A DNA stretch of 27,378 nt from the NCBI RefSeq assembly GCF_946479415.1, contig NZ_CAMLFY010000055.1, positions 1 through 27,378 of the forward strand, written 5' to 3'. Below the pieces are notes generated by a model that ran no database searches, was not told where the DNA came from, and saw only the letters and a program-made list of their open reading frames with translations. The DNA is from an uncultured Shinella sp. (GTDB lineage Bacteria > Pseudomonadota > Alphaproteobacteria > Rhizobiales > Rhizobiaceae). The position numbers and the translations under genes were made by a program. Shown here one piece after another: positions 16,087 through 24,876 of the stretch; position 1 is the stretch's first letter; every line of letters starts with the position of its first letter.

Positions 16087-17016
16087 ATGAAAAAACTGAT
16101 CCTGAGCTCGGCGCTTGCCGTGATGATGTCGACCGCCGCCCACGCTGAAACGATCGGCGTTTCGATGGCGCTGTTCGACGACAACTTCCTGACCGTTCTG
16201 CGCAACGGCATGACCGATTATGCCAAGACGCTCGACGGCGTCGAGCTGCAGATCGAAGACGCCCAGAACGACGTCGCCAAGCAGCAGAGCCAGATCCAGA
16301 ACTTCATCGCATCCGGCGTCAGCGCCATCATCGTCAACCCGGTCGATACCGATGCGACGGCCGCCCTTTCGAAAGCTGCCGCAGACGCCGGCATCCCGCT
16401 CGTCTACGTCAACCGCGAACCGGCAAACATCAACGAACTGCCGGAAAAGCAGGCTTTCGTCGCCTCCAACGAACAGGAATCCGGCACGCTGGAAACCAAG
16501 GAAGTCTGCCGCCTGCTGAACGGCAAGGGCAAGGTCGTCGTCATGATGGGCGAACTGTCCAACCAGGCCGCGCGCATGCGCACGCAGGACATCAAGGACG
16601 TCATCGCGACCGACGAGTGCAAGGGCCTGACGATCGTCGAGGAGCAGACCGCCAACTGGTCGCGTACACAGGGCGCCGACCTCATGACCAACTGGCTCTC
16701 CGCCGGCCTGGAATTCGACGCCGTCATTTCCAACAATGACGAAATGGCGATCGGCGCCATCCAGGCCTTGAAGGCCGCCGGCCGCTCGATGGACAGCGTC
16801 GTCGTCGCCGGTGTCGACGCCACGCAGGACGCCCTTGCCGCCATGGCAGCCGGCGACCTCGACGTGACGGTGTTCCAGGATGCCGCCGGCCAGGGCAAGG
16901 GCTCGGTCGATGCCGCGCTGAAGCTCGCCAAGGGCGAAAAGGTGGAGACCAAGGTCTACATCCCCTTCCAGCTCGTGACGCCGGCAAACATCGCCGACTT
17001 CCAGGCGAAGAACTGA
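16087..17016 (+). CDS. ibpA: Inositol/rhizopine-type periplasmic binding protein (IbpA/MocB family)
   Basis: A 309-residue periplasmic sugar-binding protein. Signal peptide 1-20 (MKKLILSS..., cleavage AHA|ETIGVSM). The mature part has the type I binding fold, with stretches typical of inositol- and rhizopine-binding proteins (ALFDDNFLTVLRNGM, NPVDTDATAALSKAAADAGI, VISNNDEMAIGAIQALKAAG, VFQDAAGQGKG). The ATG at 16087 follows GAGGAGGAG; a 13-residue upstream extension is rejected. It is the first gene of ibpA-iatA-iatP-idhA, which argues for myo-inositol or a derivative as ligand. MocB, which binds rhizopine, is very close in sequence, so ligand choice between myo-inositol and a methylated or amino derivative is open. 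Confidence 0.87.
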   Translation: MKKLILSSALAVMMSTAAHAETIGVSMALFDDNFLTVLRNGMTDYAKTLDGVELQIEDAQNDVAKQQSQIQNFIASGVSAIIVNPVDTDATAALSKAAADAGIPLVYVNREPANINELPEKQAFVASNEQESGTLETKEVCRLLNGKGKVVVMMGELSNQAARMRTQDIKDVIATDECKGLTIVEEQTANWSRTQGADLMTNWLSAGLEFDAVISNNDEMAIGAIQALKAAGRSMDSVVVAGVDATQDALAAMAAGDLDVTVFQDAAGQGKGSVDAALKLAKGEKVETKVYIPFQLVTPANIADFQAKN

Positions 17017-17055
17017 TCGGCCCAAGGGTCGAAACCAACTAGACTAGGGTATGCA

Positions 17056-17085
17056 GGACGCGCGCACGCAGGCGTGCGCGCGTCC
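17056..17085 (+). terminator. Strong hairpin between ibpA and iatA
   Basis: GGACGCGCGCACG and its exact complement CGTGCGCGCGTCC form a 13-bp GC-rich stem with a CAGG loop, 39 nt after the ibpA stop. No T-run follows, so it is more likely a 3' stabiliser and partial block than a full terminator. It should raise the ratio of binding protein to transporter. Confidence 0.7.
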
Positions 17086-17120
17086 GATCCGTTTCAGGTT
17101 GCTCCGGGAGGGAGGGGACG

Positions 17121-18659
17121 ATGGTCAGTCCGACCACCATGGCCGCGGTTCGCGCAAGCGGCGCCATTCCGAATGCTGAATATCTCCTGTCCGCGGAAGG
17201 TGTCCGCAAGGAATTTCCGGGCGTGGTCGCGCTCGACGATGTCCAGTTCAAGCTGAAGCGCGGCACCGTGCACGCCCTGATGGGCGAAAACGGCGCCGGC
17301 AAATCCACGCTGATGAAGATTCTTGCCGGCATCTATACGCCGGACCAGGGCGAAATCCTCCTGAAGGGCCAGAAGATCCGGCTGCAATCGCCGCTCGACG
17401 CGCTGGAAAACGGTATCGCCATGATCCATCAGGAACTGAACCTGATGCCCTTCATGACGGTGGCGGAAAACATCTGGATCCGCCGCGAACCGAAGACCCG
17501 TTTCGGCTTCGTCGATCACGGCGAGATGCGCCGCAAGACCGCCGAGCTCTTCAAGCGCCTCAACATCACCATGGACCCGGAAACGCAGGTGCGCGACCTC
17601 TCCGTCGCCAACCGCCAGATGGTCGAGATCGCCAAGGCCGTGTCCTATGAGAGCGACGTGCTCATCATGGACGAGCCGACCTCCGCTCTGACCGAGCGCG
17701 AGGTGGAGCACCTCTTCACCATCATCCGCGACCTGCGCTCGCAGGGGATAGGCATCGTCTACATCACCCACAAGATGAACGAGCTGTTCGAGATCGCCGA
17801 CGAATTCTCGGTGTTTCGCGACGGCAAATATATCGGCACCCACGCCTCGACCGACGTGACGCGCGACGACATCATCCGCATGATGGTCGGCCGCGAGATC
17901 ACCCAGATGTTCCCTAAGGAAGAGGTGCCGATCGGCGACGTCGTCCTCTCGGTGAAGAACCTGACGCTCAAGGGCGTGTTCCACGACGTCTCCTTCGACG
18001 TGCGGGCCGGCGAAATCCTCGGCCTTGCCGGCCTCGTCGGCTCAGGCCGCTCGAATGTCGCCGAGACGATCTTCGGCGTGACGCCGGCGACCTCGGGCAC
18101 GATTGCGATCAACGGCAAACAGGTCAGCATCGACAGCCCGAACACGGCTATCAAACATCGCATGGCCTTCCTCACGGAAGACCGCAAGGATACCGGCTGT
18201 CTTCTGATCCTCGATATTCTCGAGAACATGCAGATCGCCGTTCTCCAGGACAAGTTCGTCAAGAACGGCTTCGTGGCCGAGGGCGAGCTGACCAGGGTCT
18301 GCGAGGAGATGAGCAAGAAGCTGCGCGTCAAGACGCCGAACCTGTCGGAGCGCATCGAGAACCTGTCGGGCGGCAACCAGCAGAAAGTGCTGATCGGCCG
18401 TTGGCTGCTCACCAATCCGCGCATCCTCATCCTGGATGAGCCGACCCGCGGCATCGATGTCGGCGCCAAGGCGGAAATCCACCGCTTCGTCACCGAGCTC
18501 GCCCGCGACGGCGTCGCCGTCATCATGATCTCGTCGGAAATGCCGGAGGTTCTGGGCATGAGCGACCGCGTCATGGTCATGCACGAGGGCCGCGTCACCG
18601 GCATTCTCGACCGGGCGGAGGCAACGCAGGTCAAGGTGATGGAACTGGCTGCCCAGTGA
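17121..18659 (+). CDS. iatA: Inositol-type ABC transporter ATPase (two ABC domains)
   Basis: A 512-residue tandem sugar ATPase. The first ABC domain has Walker A GENGAGKS at 55-62, signature region [15 protein letters not shown] and Walker [16 protein letters not shown]. The second has the degenerate GLVGSGRSN in place of Walker A, a good signature [14 protein letters not shown] and Walker [15 protein letters not shown]. An extra 22-residue N-terminal extension precedes the domain core. The ATG at 17121 follows GGGAGGGAGGGG. Located between a binding protein and a permease, it powers that importer. It is clearly a separate paralogue of gguA, not a recent duplicate, since flanks and linkers differ. 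Confidence 0.93.
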   Translation: MVSPTTMAAVRASGAIPNAEYLLSAEGVRKEFPGVVALDDVQFKLKRGTVHALMGENGAGKSTLMKILAGIYTPDQGEILLKGQKIRLQSPLDALENGIAMIHQELNLMPFMTVAENIWIRREPKTRFGFVDHGEMRRKTAELFKRLNITMDPETQVRDLSVANRQMVEIAKAVSYESDVLIMDEPTSALTEREVEHLFTIIRDLRSQGIGIVYITHKMNELFEIADEFSVFRDGKYIGTHASTDVTRDDIIRMMVGREITQMFPKEEVPIGDVVLSVKNLTLKGVFHDVSFDVRAGEILGLAGLVGSGRSNVAETIFGVTPATSGTIAINGKQVSIDSPNTAIKHRMAFLTEDRKDTGCLLILDILENMQIAVLQDKFVKNGFVAEGELTRVCEEMSKKLRVKTPNLSERIENLSGGNQQKVLIGRWLLTNPRILILDEPTRGIDVGAKAEIHRFVTELARDGVAVIMISSEMPEVLGMSDRVMVMHEGRVTGILDRAEATQVKVMELAAQ

Positions 18660-18722
18660 GATGAACCCAGAGATGGGTCCAACAGGATTTAAGGCCGCCG
18701 GGCGGCCGCAAGGGAGGTAATC

Positions 18723-19742
18723 ATGAGCACGAATTCAGCCGCGCAGGCTCAGGCCGCTGCGCAGAAATCTGCCCGCCGGCTCCCGCCGGAACTCAACATC
18801 TTTCTCGTCCTCATCGGCATCGCGCTGGTCTACGAAATCCTCGGCTGGATCTTCGTCGGCCAGAGCTTCCTGATGAACACGCAGCGCCTGACGATCATCA
18901 TCCTGCAGGTCTCCGTCATCGGCATCATCGCCGTCGGCGTGACACAGGTCATCATCACGGGCGGCATCGACCTCTCGTCCGGCTCGGTGGTCGGCATGAC
19001 GGCGATGTTCACGGCCTCGCTGGCGCAGGCCTCCACCTGGCCGCGCGCGCTCTACCCGTCGCTCACCGACATGCCGGTCATCGTGCCCGTCGTTCTCGGC
19101 ATCGGCGTCGGCCTGCTTGCCGGCTATATCAACGGCCAGCTCATCGCCAAAACGAAGATCCCGCCCTTCATCGCCACCCTCGGCATGATGGTCTCCGCAC
19201 GCGGCATCTCCAAGTGGTACACCAAGGGCCAGCCGGTCTCGGGTCTCACGGAACAGTTCAACTTCATCGGCACCGGCATCTGGCCCGTCGTCATCTTCCT
19301 CGTCGTCGCCGTGATCTTCCACATCGCGCTCCGCTACACCCGCTACGGCAAGTTCACCTATGCGATCGGCGCCAATGTGCAGGCCGCCCGCGTCTCCGGC
19401 ATCAATGTCGAATCCCATCTCGTGAAGGTCTATGCCATCGCCGGCGCGCTCGCTGGCCTCGCTGGCGTCGTCACCGCTGCCCGTGCCCAGACCGCCCAGG
19501 CCGGCATGGGCGTGATGTACGAACTCGATGCCATCGCCGCGACCGTCATCGGCGGCACGTCGCTTGCCGGCGGTGTGGGCCGCATCACCGGCACGGTCAT
19601 CGGCACCGTCATCCTCGGCGTCATGACCTCGGGCTTTACCTTCCTGCGCGTCGATGCTTTCTACCAGGAGATCGTCAAGGGCGTGATCATCGTGGCCGCC
19701 GTCGTCGTCGACGTCTACCGCCAGAAGAAGCGCAAGACGTAA
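18723..19742 (+). CDS. iatP: Inositol-type ABC transporter permease
   Basis: A 339-residue permease of the RbsC family. A polar Ala/Gln-rich N-terminus (1-22) precedes the hydrophobic segments. The ITGGIDLSSGSVVGMT loop and the C-terminal GGTSLAGGVGRITGTVIGTV motif, diagnostic of this family, are present. The ATG at 18723 follows AGGGAGGTAA. It is 63 nt after the ATPase gene; that gap holds two small GC-rich inverted repeats. It forms the membrane channel of the IbpA-IatA importer. The shorter length fits RbsC/IatP and differs from the 402-residue GguB encoded earlier. Confidence 0.92.
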   Translation: MSTNSAAQAQAAAQKSARRLPPELNIFLVLIGIALVYEILGWIFVGQSFLMNTQRLTIIILQVSVIGIIAVGVTQVIITGGIDLSSGSVVGMTAMFTASLAQASTWPRALYPSLTDMPVIVPVVLGIGVGLLAGYINGQLIAKTKIPPFIATLGMMVSARGISKWYTKGQPVSGLTEQFNFIGTGIWPVVIFLVVAVIFHIALRYTRYGKFTYAIGANVQAARVSGINVESHLVKVYAIAGALAGLAGVVTAARAQTAQAGMGVMYELDAIAATVIGGTSLAGGVGRITGTVIGTVILGVMTSGFTFLRVDAFYQEIVKGVIIVAAVVVDVYRQKKRKT

Positions 19743-19775
19743 CCAAAAACCCTCGCGGTTCGCCGCGGCGCTTTT

Positions 19776-19798
19776 GCGGGGCGAGCGTATCGCCCCGC
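19776..19798 (+). terminator. Hairpin between iatP and idhA
   Basis: GCGGGGCGA pairs with TCGCCCCGC (9 bp, 5-nt loop) 33 nt after the iatP stop. A C-rich stretch follows, not a T-run. Probably an mRNA stabiliser or partial block before idhA. Confidence 0.5.
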
Positions 19799-19848
19799 CC
19801 CTCCTCCCGCATGGTCCCCAAGCGTGCGGCTTATTTGAGAGAATGAAG

Positions 19849-20841
19849 ATGACTGTGAGATTTGGTCTTCTCGGCGCCGGCCGCATCGGCAAGGTCCACG
19901 CCAAGGCCGTGACCGGCAATCCCGACGCCGTGCTCGTCGCCGTCGCCGACGCGTTCCCGGCCGCCGCCGATGCCATCGCCAAGCAATATGGCTGCGATGT
20001 CCGCACCATCGAGGCGATCGAAGCCGCCAAGGATATCGACGCCGTCGTGATCTGCACGCCGACCGATACCCATGCCGACCTCATCGAGCGCTTTTCGCGC
20101 GCCGGCAAGGCGATCTTCTGCGAGAAGCCCATCGATCTCGACGTCGACCGCGTGCGCGCCTGCATGAAGGTGGTGGACGAAACCAAGGGCAAGCTGATGG
20201 TCGGCTTCAACCGCCGCTTCGACCCGCATTTCATGGCCGTGCGCAAGGCCATCGACGACGGCAAGATCGGCGACGTCGAAATGGTCACCATCACCTCGCG
20301 CGACCCCGGCGCCCCGCCGGTCGATTACATCAAGCGTTCGGGCGGCATCTTCCGCGACATGACGATCCATGACTTCGACATGGCCCGCTTCCTGCTCGGC
20401 GAAGAGGTCGTCTCGGTCTCGGCCACCGCCGCCGTTCTGGTCGATCCTGATATCGGCAAGGCCGGCGACTATGACAGCGTCTCGGTCATCCTGCAGACCA
20501 AGTCCGGCAAGCAGGCCGTCATCTCCAATTCGCGCCGCGCCACCTATGGCTACGACCAGCGCATCGAGGTGCACGGCTCCAAGGGCGTCGTCTCCGCCGA
20601 AAACCAGCGCCCCGTCTCCATCGAGATCGCCAATGGCGACGGCTACACCCGCCCGCCGCTGCACGATTTCTTCATGACCCGCTACACGGAAGCCTACGCC
20701 AACGAAATCGCCGCCTTCATCGCCGCCATCGAAAAGGGCGCCACGATCACCCCCTCCGGCGCCGACGGCCTCGCCGCCCTGGCGCTAGCCGACGCCGCCG
20801 TGAAATCCGTCGAAGAAAAGCGCCAGATCTCCGTCGCCTGA
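19849..20841 (+). CDS. idhA: Myo-inositol 2-dehydrogenase (Gfo/Idh/MocA family)
   Basis: A 330-residue NAD-dependent dehydrogenase that oxidises myo-inositol to scyllo-inosose, the entry step of inositol catabolism. The N-terminal Rossmann motif is FGLLGAGRIGKVHAKA. Catalytic residues of the family are Lys93 in CEKP, with Asp170 and His174 in FRDMTIHDFDMARF. The sequence agrees throughout with what I recall of Sinorhizobium meliloti IdhA, including its length and its MTVRFGLLGAG start. I therefore use the ATG at 19849, preceded by GAGAGA; the ATG at 19843 would add two residues. Last gene of the transporter operon, with a strong terminator after it. A scyllo-inositol or inosamine (MocA-type) activity is a weaker alternative. 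Confidence 0.93.
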   Translation: MTVRFGLLGAGRIGKVHAKAVTGNPDAVLVAVADAFPAAADAIAKQYGCDVRTIEAIEAAKDIDAVVICTPTDTHADLIERFSRAGKAIFCEKPIDLDVDRVRACMKVVDETKGKLMVGFNRRFDPHFMAVRKAIDDGKIGDVEMVTITSRDPGAPPVDYIKRSGGIFRDMTIHDFDMARFLLGEEVVSVSATAAVLVDPDIGKAGDYDSVSVILQTKSGKQAVISNSRRATYGYDQRIEVHGSKGVVSAENQRPVSIEIANGDGYTRPPLHDFFMTRYTEAYANEIAAFIAAIEKGATITPSGADGLAALALADAAVKSVEEKRQISVA

Positions 20842-20865
20842 CGGATCAAAGCTCCCAAGGCAACT

Positions 20866-20896
20866 GGCCGGGCGATGATGTCGCCCGGTCTTTTTT
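20866..20896 (+). terminator. Intrinsic terminator of the inositol operon
   Basis: GGCCGGGCGA pairs with TCGCCCGGTC (10 bp including one G-T pair, 5-nt loop) and is followed directly by TTTTTT. It lies 24 nt after the idhA stop and is the clearest Rho-independent terminator in the window. Confidence 0.93.
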
Positions 20897-21590
20897 ATGG
20901 GCAAATTGGCAGACGAATAAGGATCAAAAAGCTCCTAGGGCCAATAGCGTTGAGCAAAACTCAGTAGCGCCAGACATGAAAAACTGACAAATGCAGAGAT
21001 CAGGAATATCGCAAAACGGCGCATTCTTGAGAGACCGCGAGGGATAGGGAATTCCGATATCGAAGGGCCGGCACAACAGTGCGTCTGAATATTTCGACGA
21101 CTGGAGAGAGAAAATGGCGCGCCGCACCGGGTGATGATGAGAACTATGTCTACGCTATAGCCCTATAAATTGTATCCCCTAGAATCGGCAGTAGGCAATT
21201 GATAATACGCCGCTTTTTACGTCGTAACTATTTCATGGTGTGCTTCTAGGTCTCAGCGCTAAAGCGCCAGGACCATGCTACCTGCCCTCTGCCGCGATGT
21301 AAGGACACTAGCGAGCTCTGCCATCAGAAGTAGACCGACACTCGCGGCAAATGTCGACCGGTTGCCGCTCCTGTCGTAGTGGCCTTCGCCGATCACTGAT
21401 CACGGTCCCGACCTTGATCGCGAGCTGAATGACCGCACCGACTAGGCTGCCGCCGGACTCCGCGTCCGGAGGCCCTGTGACATTTCTAGATTGCTGCAAC
21501 CCGAGGCACTTCAAATCTACTGCAACACCGATTGTGGCACGTTTCCGATCTTGACGCACCTGTGAGACCGTTACGTCTCACCAGCGGATT
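20897..21590. other. Gene-poor stretch at the start of the accessory block
   Basis: About 690 nt between the idhA terminator and the first kinase hold no gene I can support. Short open frames of 67 and 83 codons on the minus strand lack ribosome sites and recognisable sequence. The first 350 nt are noticeably richer in A and T than the upstream operons. Small dyads occur, including GCGCT-AA-AGCGC near 21258 and CCGGAC-N5-GTCCGG at 21453-21469. No tRNA, attachment repeat or insertion sequence is visible. It may be decayed DNA at an island edge. Confidence 0.6.
21562..21581 (-). terminator. Hairpin after the kinase operon
   Basis: GTGAGAC/GTCTCAC form a perfect 7-bp stem with a 6-nt loop, 9 nt after the stop of the last kinase gene on the minus strand. 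There is no T-run after it, so termination may need Rho. Confidence 0.5.
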
Positions 21591-22664
21591 TTAGTCGATG
21601 ACAACGATCGGATGCCCCCTATGCTGCGGCAAGCCTGGAAAGCGGGAGTAGCAGATCTGACTGTTGCTGGACGCGTCGGGGCGACGCGCTCCGTAGACGC
21701 TTTCCATGCTGAAAAATGTCTGCCCGTGGGCGTCGTTCGCAAAGCCGCTATACCCGTTCTGGATAAGCCGATGGACGTGCCCCTCCGTTCGATCAACGTT
21801 GATGTAACAAAGCTTGGCGCACTCACCCACGAGGTCGTCAGCGGATGGTCTGGCGGCTGGATCGTAGTCGAGGCAACGTTCCACAATCGCCTGAAGTTCA
21901 GATGCCAGAGGCTTGAACTGCGAGTTCGAGGTCATAAACGCTGGCCAAGGGTTTCGGGTGCGATTCTTGACATTGACAGCCGCATCCAGAAAGACGCCGA
22001 ACGGGAAATCTCCCGCTAGAATCCGAAACATCAAGGCGCCGAGCGACCAGATATCGGCCTCTTGGCCGGGGTGGTCACCCTTGCGGCGGAACATCATTTC
22101 AGGGGCCATATAAGGCAGAGCCCCTTTGATCGTCCCCGATGTCGAGCGCGTTAGGTCCCCGCCGTCTTGCGCCGCCAGTGCGAACACTTCCTCGGTCAAG
22201 GTGGCTATGCCGAAGTCCGTGATTTTCAACTCGTGGAGATTGACGCCCATCTCGACGATGATGTTGCTGGGTTTGAGATCCCGATGCACCACCCCGGCGT
22301 GGTGGGATGCTGCCACACCCTTCGCCAGGTGACTGAAGACGCGTGCGCCCAGATGAGGATCGACGGCCCCGAACCGCGCGAGCTTTTCCTCGAGAGTTTG
22401 CCCTTCGACATACTCTTCGACCAAAAACGGCTGATCGCCGTGTTCGAAGTAGTCATATGTCTTCGCGACGTTGTGATGATTGACACGGGCTGCAATCACT
22501 GCGCTCTGGCTGAACCGCTTTACCTGCTGACCAGGCTGTGGCGTTTTCACCGCCACATCGATATCCAGCAACGTATCGCGTGCAAGATAGACGTCCTGCA
22601 TCCCGCCACGGCCGATGTGCCTGACAATCTGATAGCGGCCAGAAACTACGTCGCCTGGTTTCAC
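21591..22664 (-). CDS. Hanks-type Ser/Thr protein kinase (first kinase, atypical helix C)
   Basis: A 357-residue cytoplasmic kinase with no membrane segment. The Gly loop is GRGGMQDV (18-25), ATP lysine Lys40 (VAVK), catalytic H127RDLKPSN134, D150FG and APE at 187-189; activation-loop STSGTIKGALPY precedes the last. The helix-C glutamate that normally pairs with the lysine appears to be Ser54 (KRFSQSAVIAAR), which is unusual. About 65 residues after the kinase core match no domain I recognise. The start is GTG at 22664, with GGAGGT 7 nt upstream; it overlaps the stop of the previous kinase gene (GTGA). It is the last gene of a phosphatase-kinase-kinase operon. Substrates are unknown. Confidence 0.9.
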   Translation of the reverse strand: MKPGDVVSGRYQIVRHIGRGGMQDVYLARDTLLDIDVAVKTPQPGQQVKRFSQSAVIAARVNHHNVAKTYDYFEHGDQPFLVEEYVEGQTLEEKLARFGAVDPHLGARVFSHLAKGVAASHHAGVVHRDLKPSNIIVEMGVNLHELKITDFGIATLTEEVFALAAQDGGDLTRSTSGTIKGALPYMAPEMMFRRKGDHPGQEADIWSLGALMFRILAGDFPFGVFLDAAVNVKNRTRNPWPAFMTSNSQFKPLASELQAIVERCLDYDPAARPSADDLVGECAKLCYINVDRTEGHVHRLIQNGYSGFANDAHGQTFFSMESVYGARRPDASSNSQICYSRFPGLPQHRGHPIVVID

Positions 22665-23713
22665 GGCATTACCTCCGGGGTCGATACGTCGAACGTTACA
22701 AACCGCCGGGCCTGCCCAGGGTTACCGAATGTGATGACGCAGCATCCTGGCACGACGTGCCCGACCTTCGCGACCGCGTTGTTAAGGAAGACGGCGCCGG
22801 ACGCGCTGATCACGACGAACTCGGACCCATTGTATTCGACACCAAGAGATCCGACCGGGCCGGCATTTACGTTGATCTTGCGGTTCTTACGATTGAGATG
22901 ATGGGTCGTGCCGCCAAAGACAACAAGTGCTCGGTGTTGGTTTTCGAGAAGCTGCTGCTGCAAAACGGATTGGACCTCTACCATTCTCGGTCGTTGGGCG
23001 GGCCGTGGGTCGAGGCACTTGTGTAAAAGGGCGACCGTTGGCGCTGAGACACCCGGCAGACTCGCAGAAAGAGCAGGAAGAGAGATCGGCACCGGTGGCT
23101 GTTGCGCCAATTCCCTCGGAGCATTCGTACTTAGCAACGCCAGCGCTGTTGCGCCAAAAGCATAAACGTCGATGGATGCGTCAAAGCTTATCGTTTTGTC
23201 GCTCCACAACTCGGGAGCCATGAAAACTGGCGTACCAATAATGCTCCTGGTCTTTGCGGCGTCCTGCGACCGCGCAAGGCCAAAATCGATAATCTTGATG
23301 ACGCCTTCCTTGTCCAGCCGAATATTGTTCGGTTTGATGTCGCGATGAATGACGCCTGCTTCGTGAATATCGCGCAGCCCGCAGGCAATCTGCCATAGCG
23401 TATGAATGTACTTGCGGCTCGGCTTGAAGGAGCCAACTTCGAGGTTTTCGCCATCAATGAACTCAAGCACGATGGCGGTCTCAGGCTGGCGCCTATCTGA
23501 TAATTGCACAACATCGTACAATTGTACGACATGCTTGGAACGCAGCTTCGCGAGGGCCTTCTGCTCGTCAAGCAGCCTCCGCTCCTCAATGCCCTTCTGA
23601 AGGCGCTTAATGATGACCGGGCGTTGCAGGTGAGTGTCCATGCACTCTATGATCTCGCCCATGCCGCCAGCGGCCGTGCCCCCCGTAGGCGTGTATCTAC
23701 CTGCTATCGTCAT
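22661..23713 (-). CDS. Hanks-type Ser/Thr protein kinase with C-terminal beta-rich module
   Basis: A 350-residue kinase. The Gly loop is GTAAGGMGEI (12-21), ATP lysine Lys36 in VIIK, helix-C Glu50, catalytic H123RDIKPNN130, D143FG and APE at 167-169. The kinase core ends near 255. The last 85 residues are rich in Val, Gly and Asn with alternating hydrophobics (VISASGAVFLNNAVA, VVPGCCVITFG). This pattern loosely resembles the second half of an FHA phosphothreonine-binding domain, but the early FHA residues are not clear. No membrane segment. The ATG at 23713 lies 17 nt inside the phosphatase gene, and its stop overlaps the next kinase's GTG, so the three proteins are likely made together. Confidence 0.9.
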   Translation of the reverse strand: MTIAGRYTPTGGTAAGGMGEIIECMDTHLQRPVIIKRLQKGIEERRLLDEQKALAKLRSKHVVQLYDVVQLSDRRQPETAIVLEFIDGENLEVGSFKPSRKYIHTLWQIACGLRDIHEAGVIHRDIKPNNIRLDKEGVIKIIDFGLARSQDAAKTRSIIGTPVFMAPELWSDKTISFDASIDVYAFGATALALLSTNAPRELAQQPPVPISLPALSASLPGVSAPTVALLHKCLDPRPAQRPRMVEVQSVLQQQLLENQHRALVVFGGTTHHLNRKNRKINVNAGPVGSLGVEYNGSEFVVISASGAVFLNNAVAKVGHVVPGCCVITFGNPGQARRFVTFDVSTPEVMP

Positions 23714-24803
23714 CGCCGTCCTTCACATCCGCCGATTGTTCGATCTGAATTTCGAGTTGAACGTCGTCTTGCGGTGGCCTCAGGCTTTTTTCCGCTTTTT
23801 TCGAAGTCCGACGGGTGCCTTTTCGGCTCTTGTTAGCGGTGTTTGGTCGGTCTTGGCCTTCTTTGATGGACGCCTCCTCAGGTGCTGCCGCGGCCTGCGG
23901 TCTGGGAGCTTCTGCAACATCACGAAGCCAGCTTATGGCCATCGTGCCAAACGGGTCCCAGACTTGGATTCCCCCTTCCTGATTTCTTGCAGCCGGCGAC
24001 GACAGAGCCTTCAAATCCACCAGCGCAAGGGAGGCGTTGTCGTGGCCACCGCACCAGCGCGCCAGCGCTGACAATCTATCGACGGCTGCCTTTGGATCAG
24101 ACGCGTGGTAAAGAACACTGGCGAGAGTATCTGCCTCGATATAGTGGATCCCGTCAGTGGTGAGTGCCAGTTCCGACACGTGCGACGGAACTGTTCGGAT
24201 ATGGGGCTTTATGCCGGCCCCCATTCCGACAAACTGAAGCAAGTCGCGACCATGACCTCCTACGGCTTCTTCGAGAGAGTCGTCGACTGTCAGCCGCTCG
24301 ACCTTCACACCCTTCCCGCACGCGTAGATTCTGCTGTCGCCGAGATTGATAATGACGGGCGGAGCGCCTGTATCGAACAGCAATGCGGAGAGTGTGGCTC
24401 CACCTCGACCACCTGCGAACGCGTAGACAGCATCATTGGCGTGGGCGGCGGCGGCGGCGGCACGTTGCTCCAACCCCTGGTGTCTGTGACGCACCAAGGC
24501 GTGGAAAAAGGATGAAACGGCCAAGGTTGCGCATTTTGCGCCATCTCTCATACCGCCCATGCCGTCGGCGACCACTACCGCGATGATTGGCTGGCTGCTC
24601 TGCCTCGCACTGAGGCGCAGCGCCGCCACTCGGTCCTGGTTCTCTTCTCGCTGCAGTCCGAGGTCGGTCGCGAGAATGGCAGGTAAGTCAAAGCATTGGT
24701 TTTGCGCCCGATCCGGAACGGCTCTCGATAACCAATTTGCAACGGTGTCCTGGAACGCGTCGCCTCGACTGCCAGGCGGGGTTTCTGAAATATTCTGCGT
24801 CAT
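23697..24803 (-). CDS. PP2C-family Ser/Thr protein phosphatase
   Basis: A 368-residue metal-dependent phosphatase. The PP2C motifs are in order: ATDLGLQREENQD (46-57), VVADGMGG (78-84), a Gly-rich GGRGGATLSALLF, INLGDSRIYA, ALTTDGIHYI and GGHDNASLALV. The metal-binding aspartates are therefore all present. The last 80 or so residues are a low-complexity tail, first Ala/Pro, then Lys/Arg-rich (KSRKGTRRTSKK), then acidic. The ATG at 24803 is preferred over an adjacent TTG. It is the first gene of the operon and probably reverses the action of the two kinases encoded after it. Composition is lower in GC than the sugar operons. Confidence 0.92.
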   Translation of the reverse strand: MTQNISETPPGSRGDAFQDTVANWLSRAVPDRAQNQCFDLPAILATDLGLQREENQDRVAALRLSARQSSQPIIAVVVADGMGGMRDGAKCATLAVSSFFHALVRHRHQGLEQRAAAAAAHANDAVYAFAGGRGGATLSALLFDTGAPPVIINLGDSRIYACGKGVKVERLTVDDSLEEAVGGHGRDLLQFVGMGAGIKPHIRTVPSHVSELALTTDGIHYIEADTLASVLYHASDPKAAVDRLSALARWCGGHDNASLALVDLKALSSPAARNQEGGIQVWDPFGTMAISWLRDVAEAPRPQAAAAPEEASIKEGQDRPNTANKSRKGTRRTSKKAEKSLRPPQDDVQLEIQIEQSADVKDGDDDSR

Positions 24804-24876
24804 CAAATAAACTCGCTTCCGCCCAACTAGCCTTAATCATCCTTGCCGTGACATGCGCTCTCACGACAGTCCACGG

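Noticed and set aside
18735..20294. Minus-strand open frame of 519 codons
   Set aside because: Antisense to iatP and idhA and spans their intergenic hairpin; product is Asp/His-rich without a fold.
20924..21127. 67-codon minus-strand open frame
   Set aside because: No ribosome site, no recognisable sequence, AT-rich spacer DNA.
21308..21559. 83-codon minus-strand open frame with a Cys pair (CREC)
   Set aside because: Starts with GTG without a ribosome site and matches nothing I recognise; kept as unassigned spacer.
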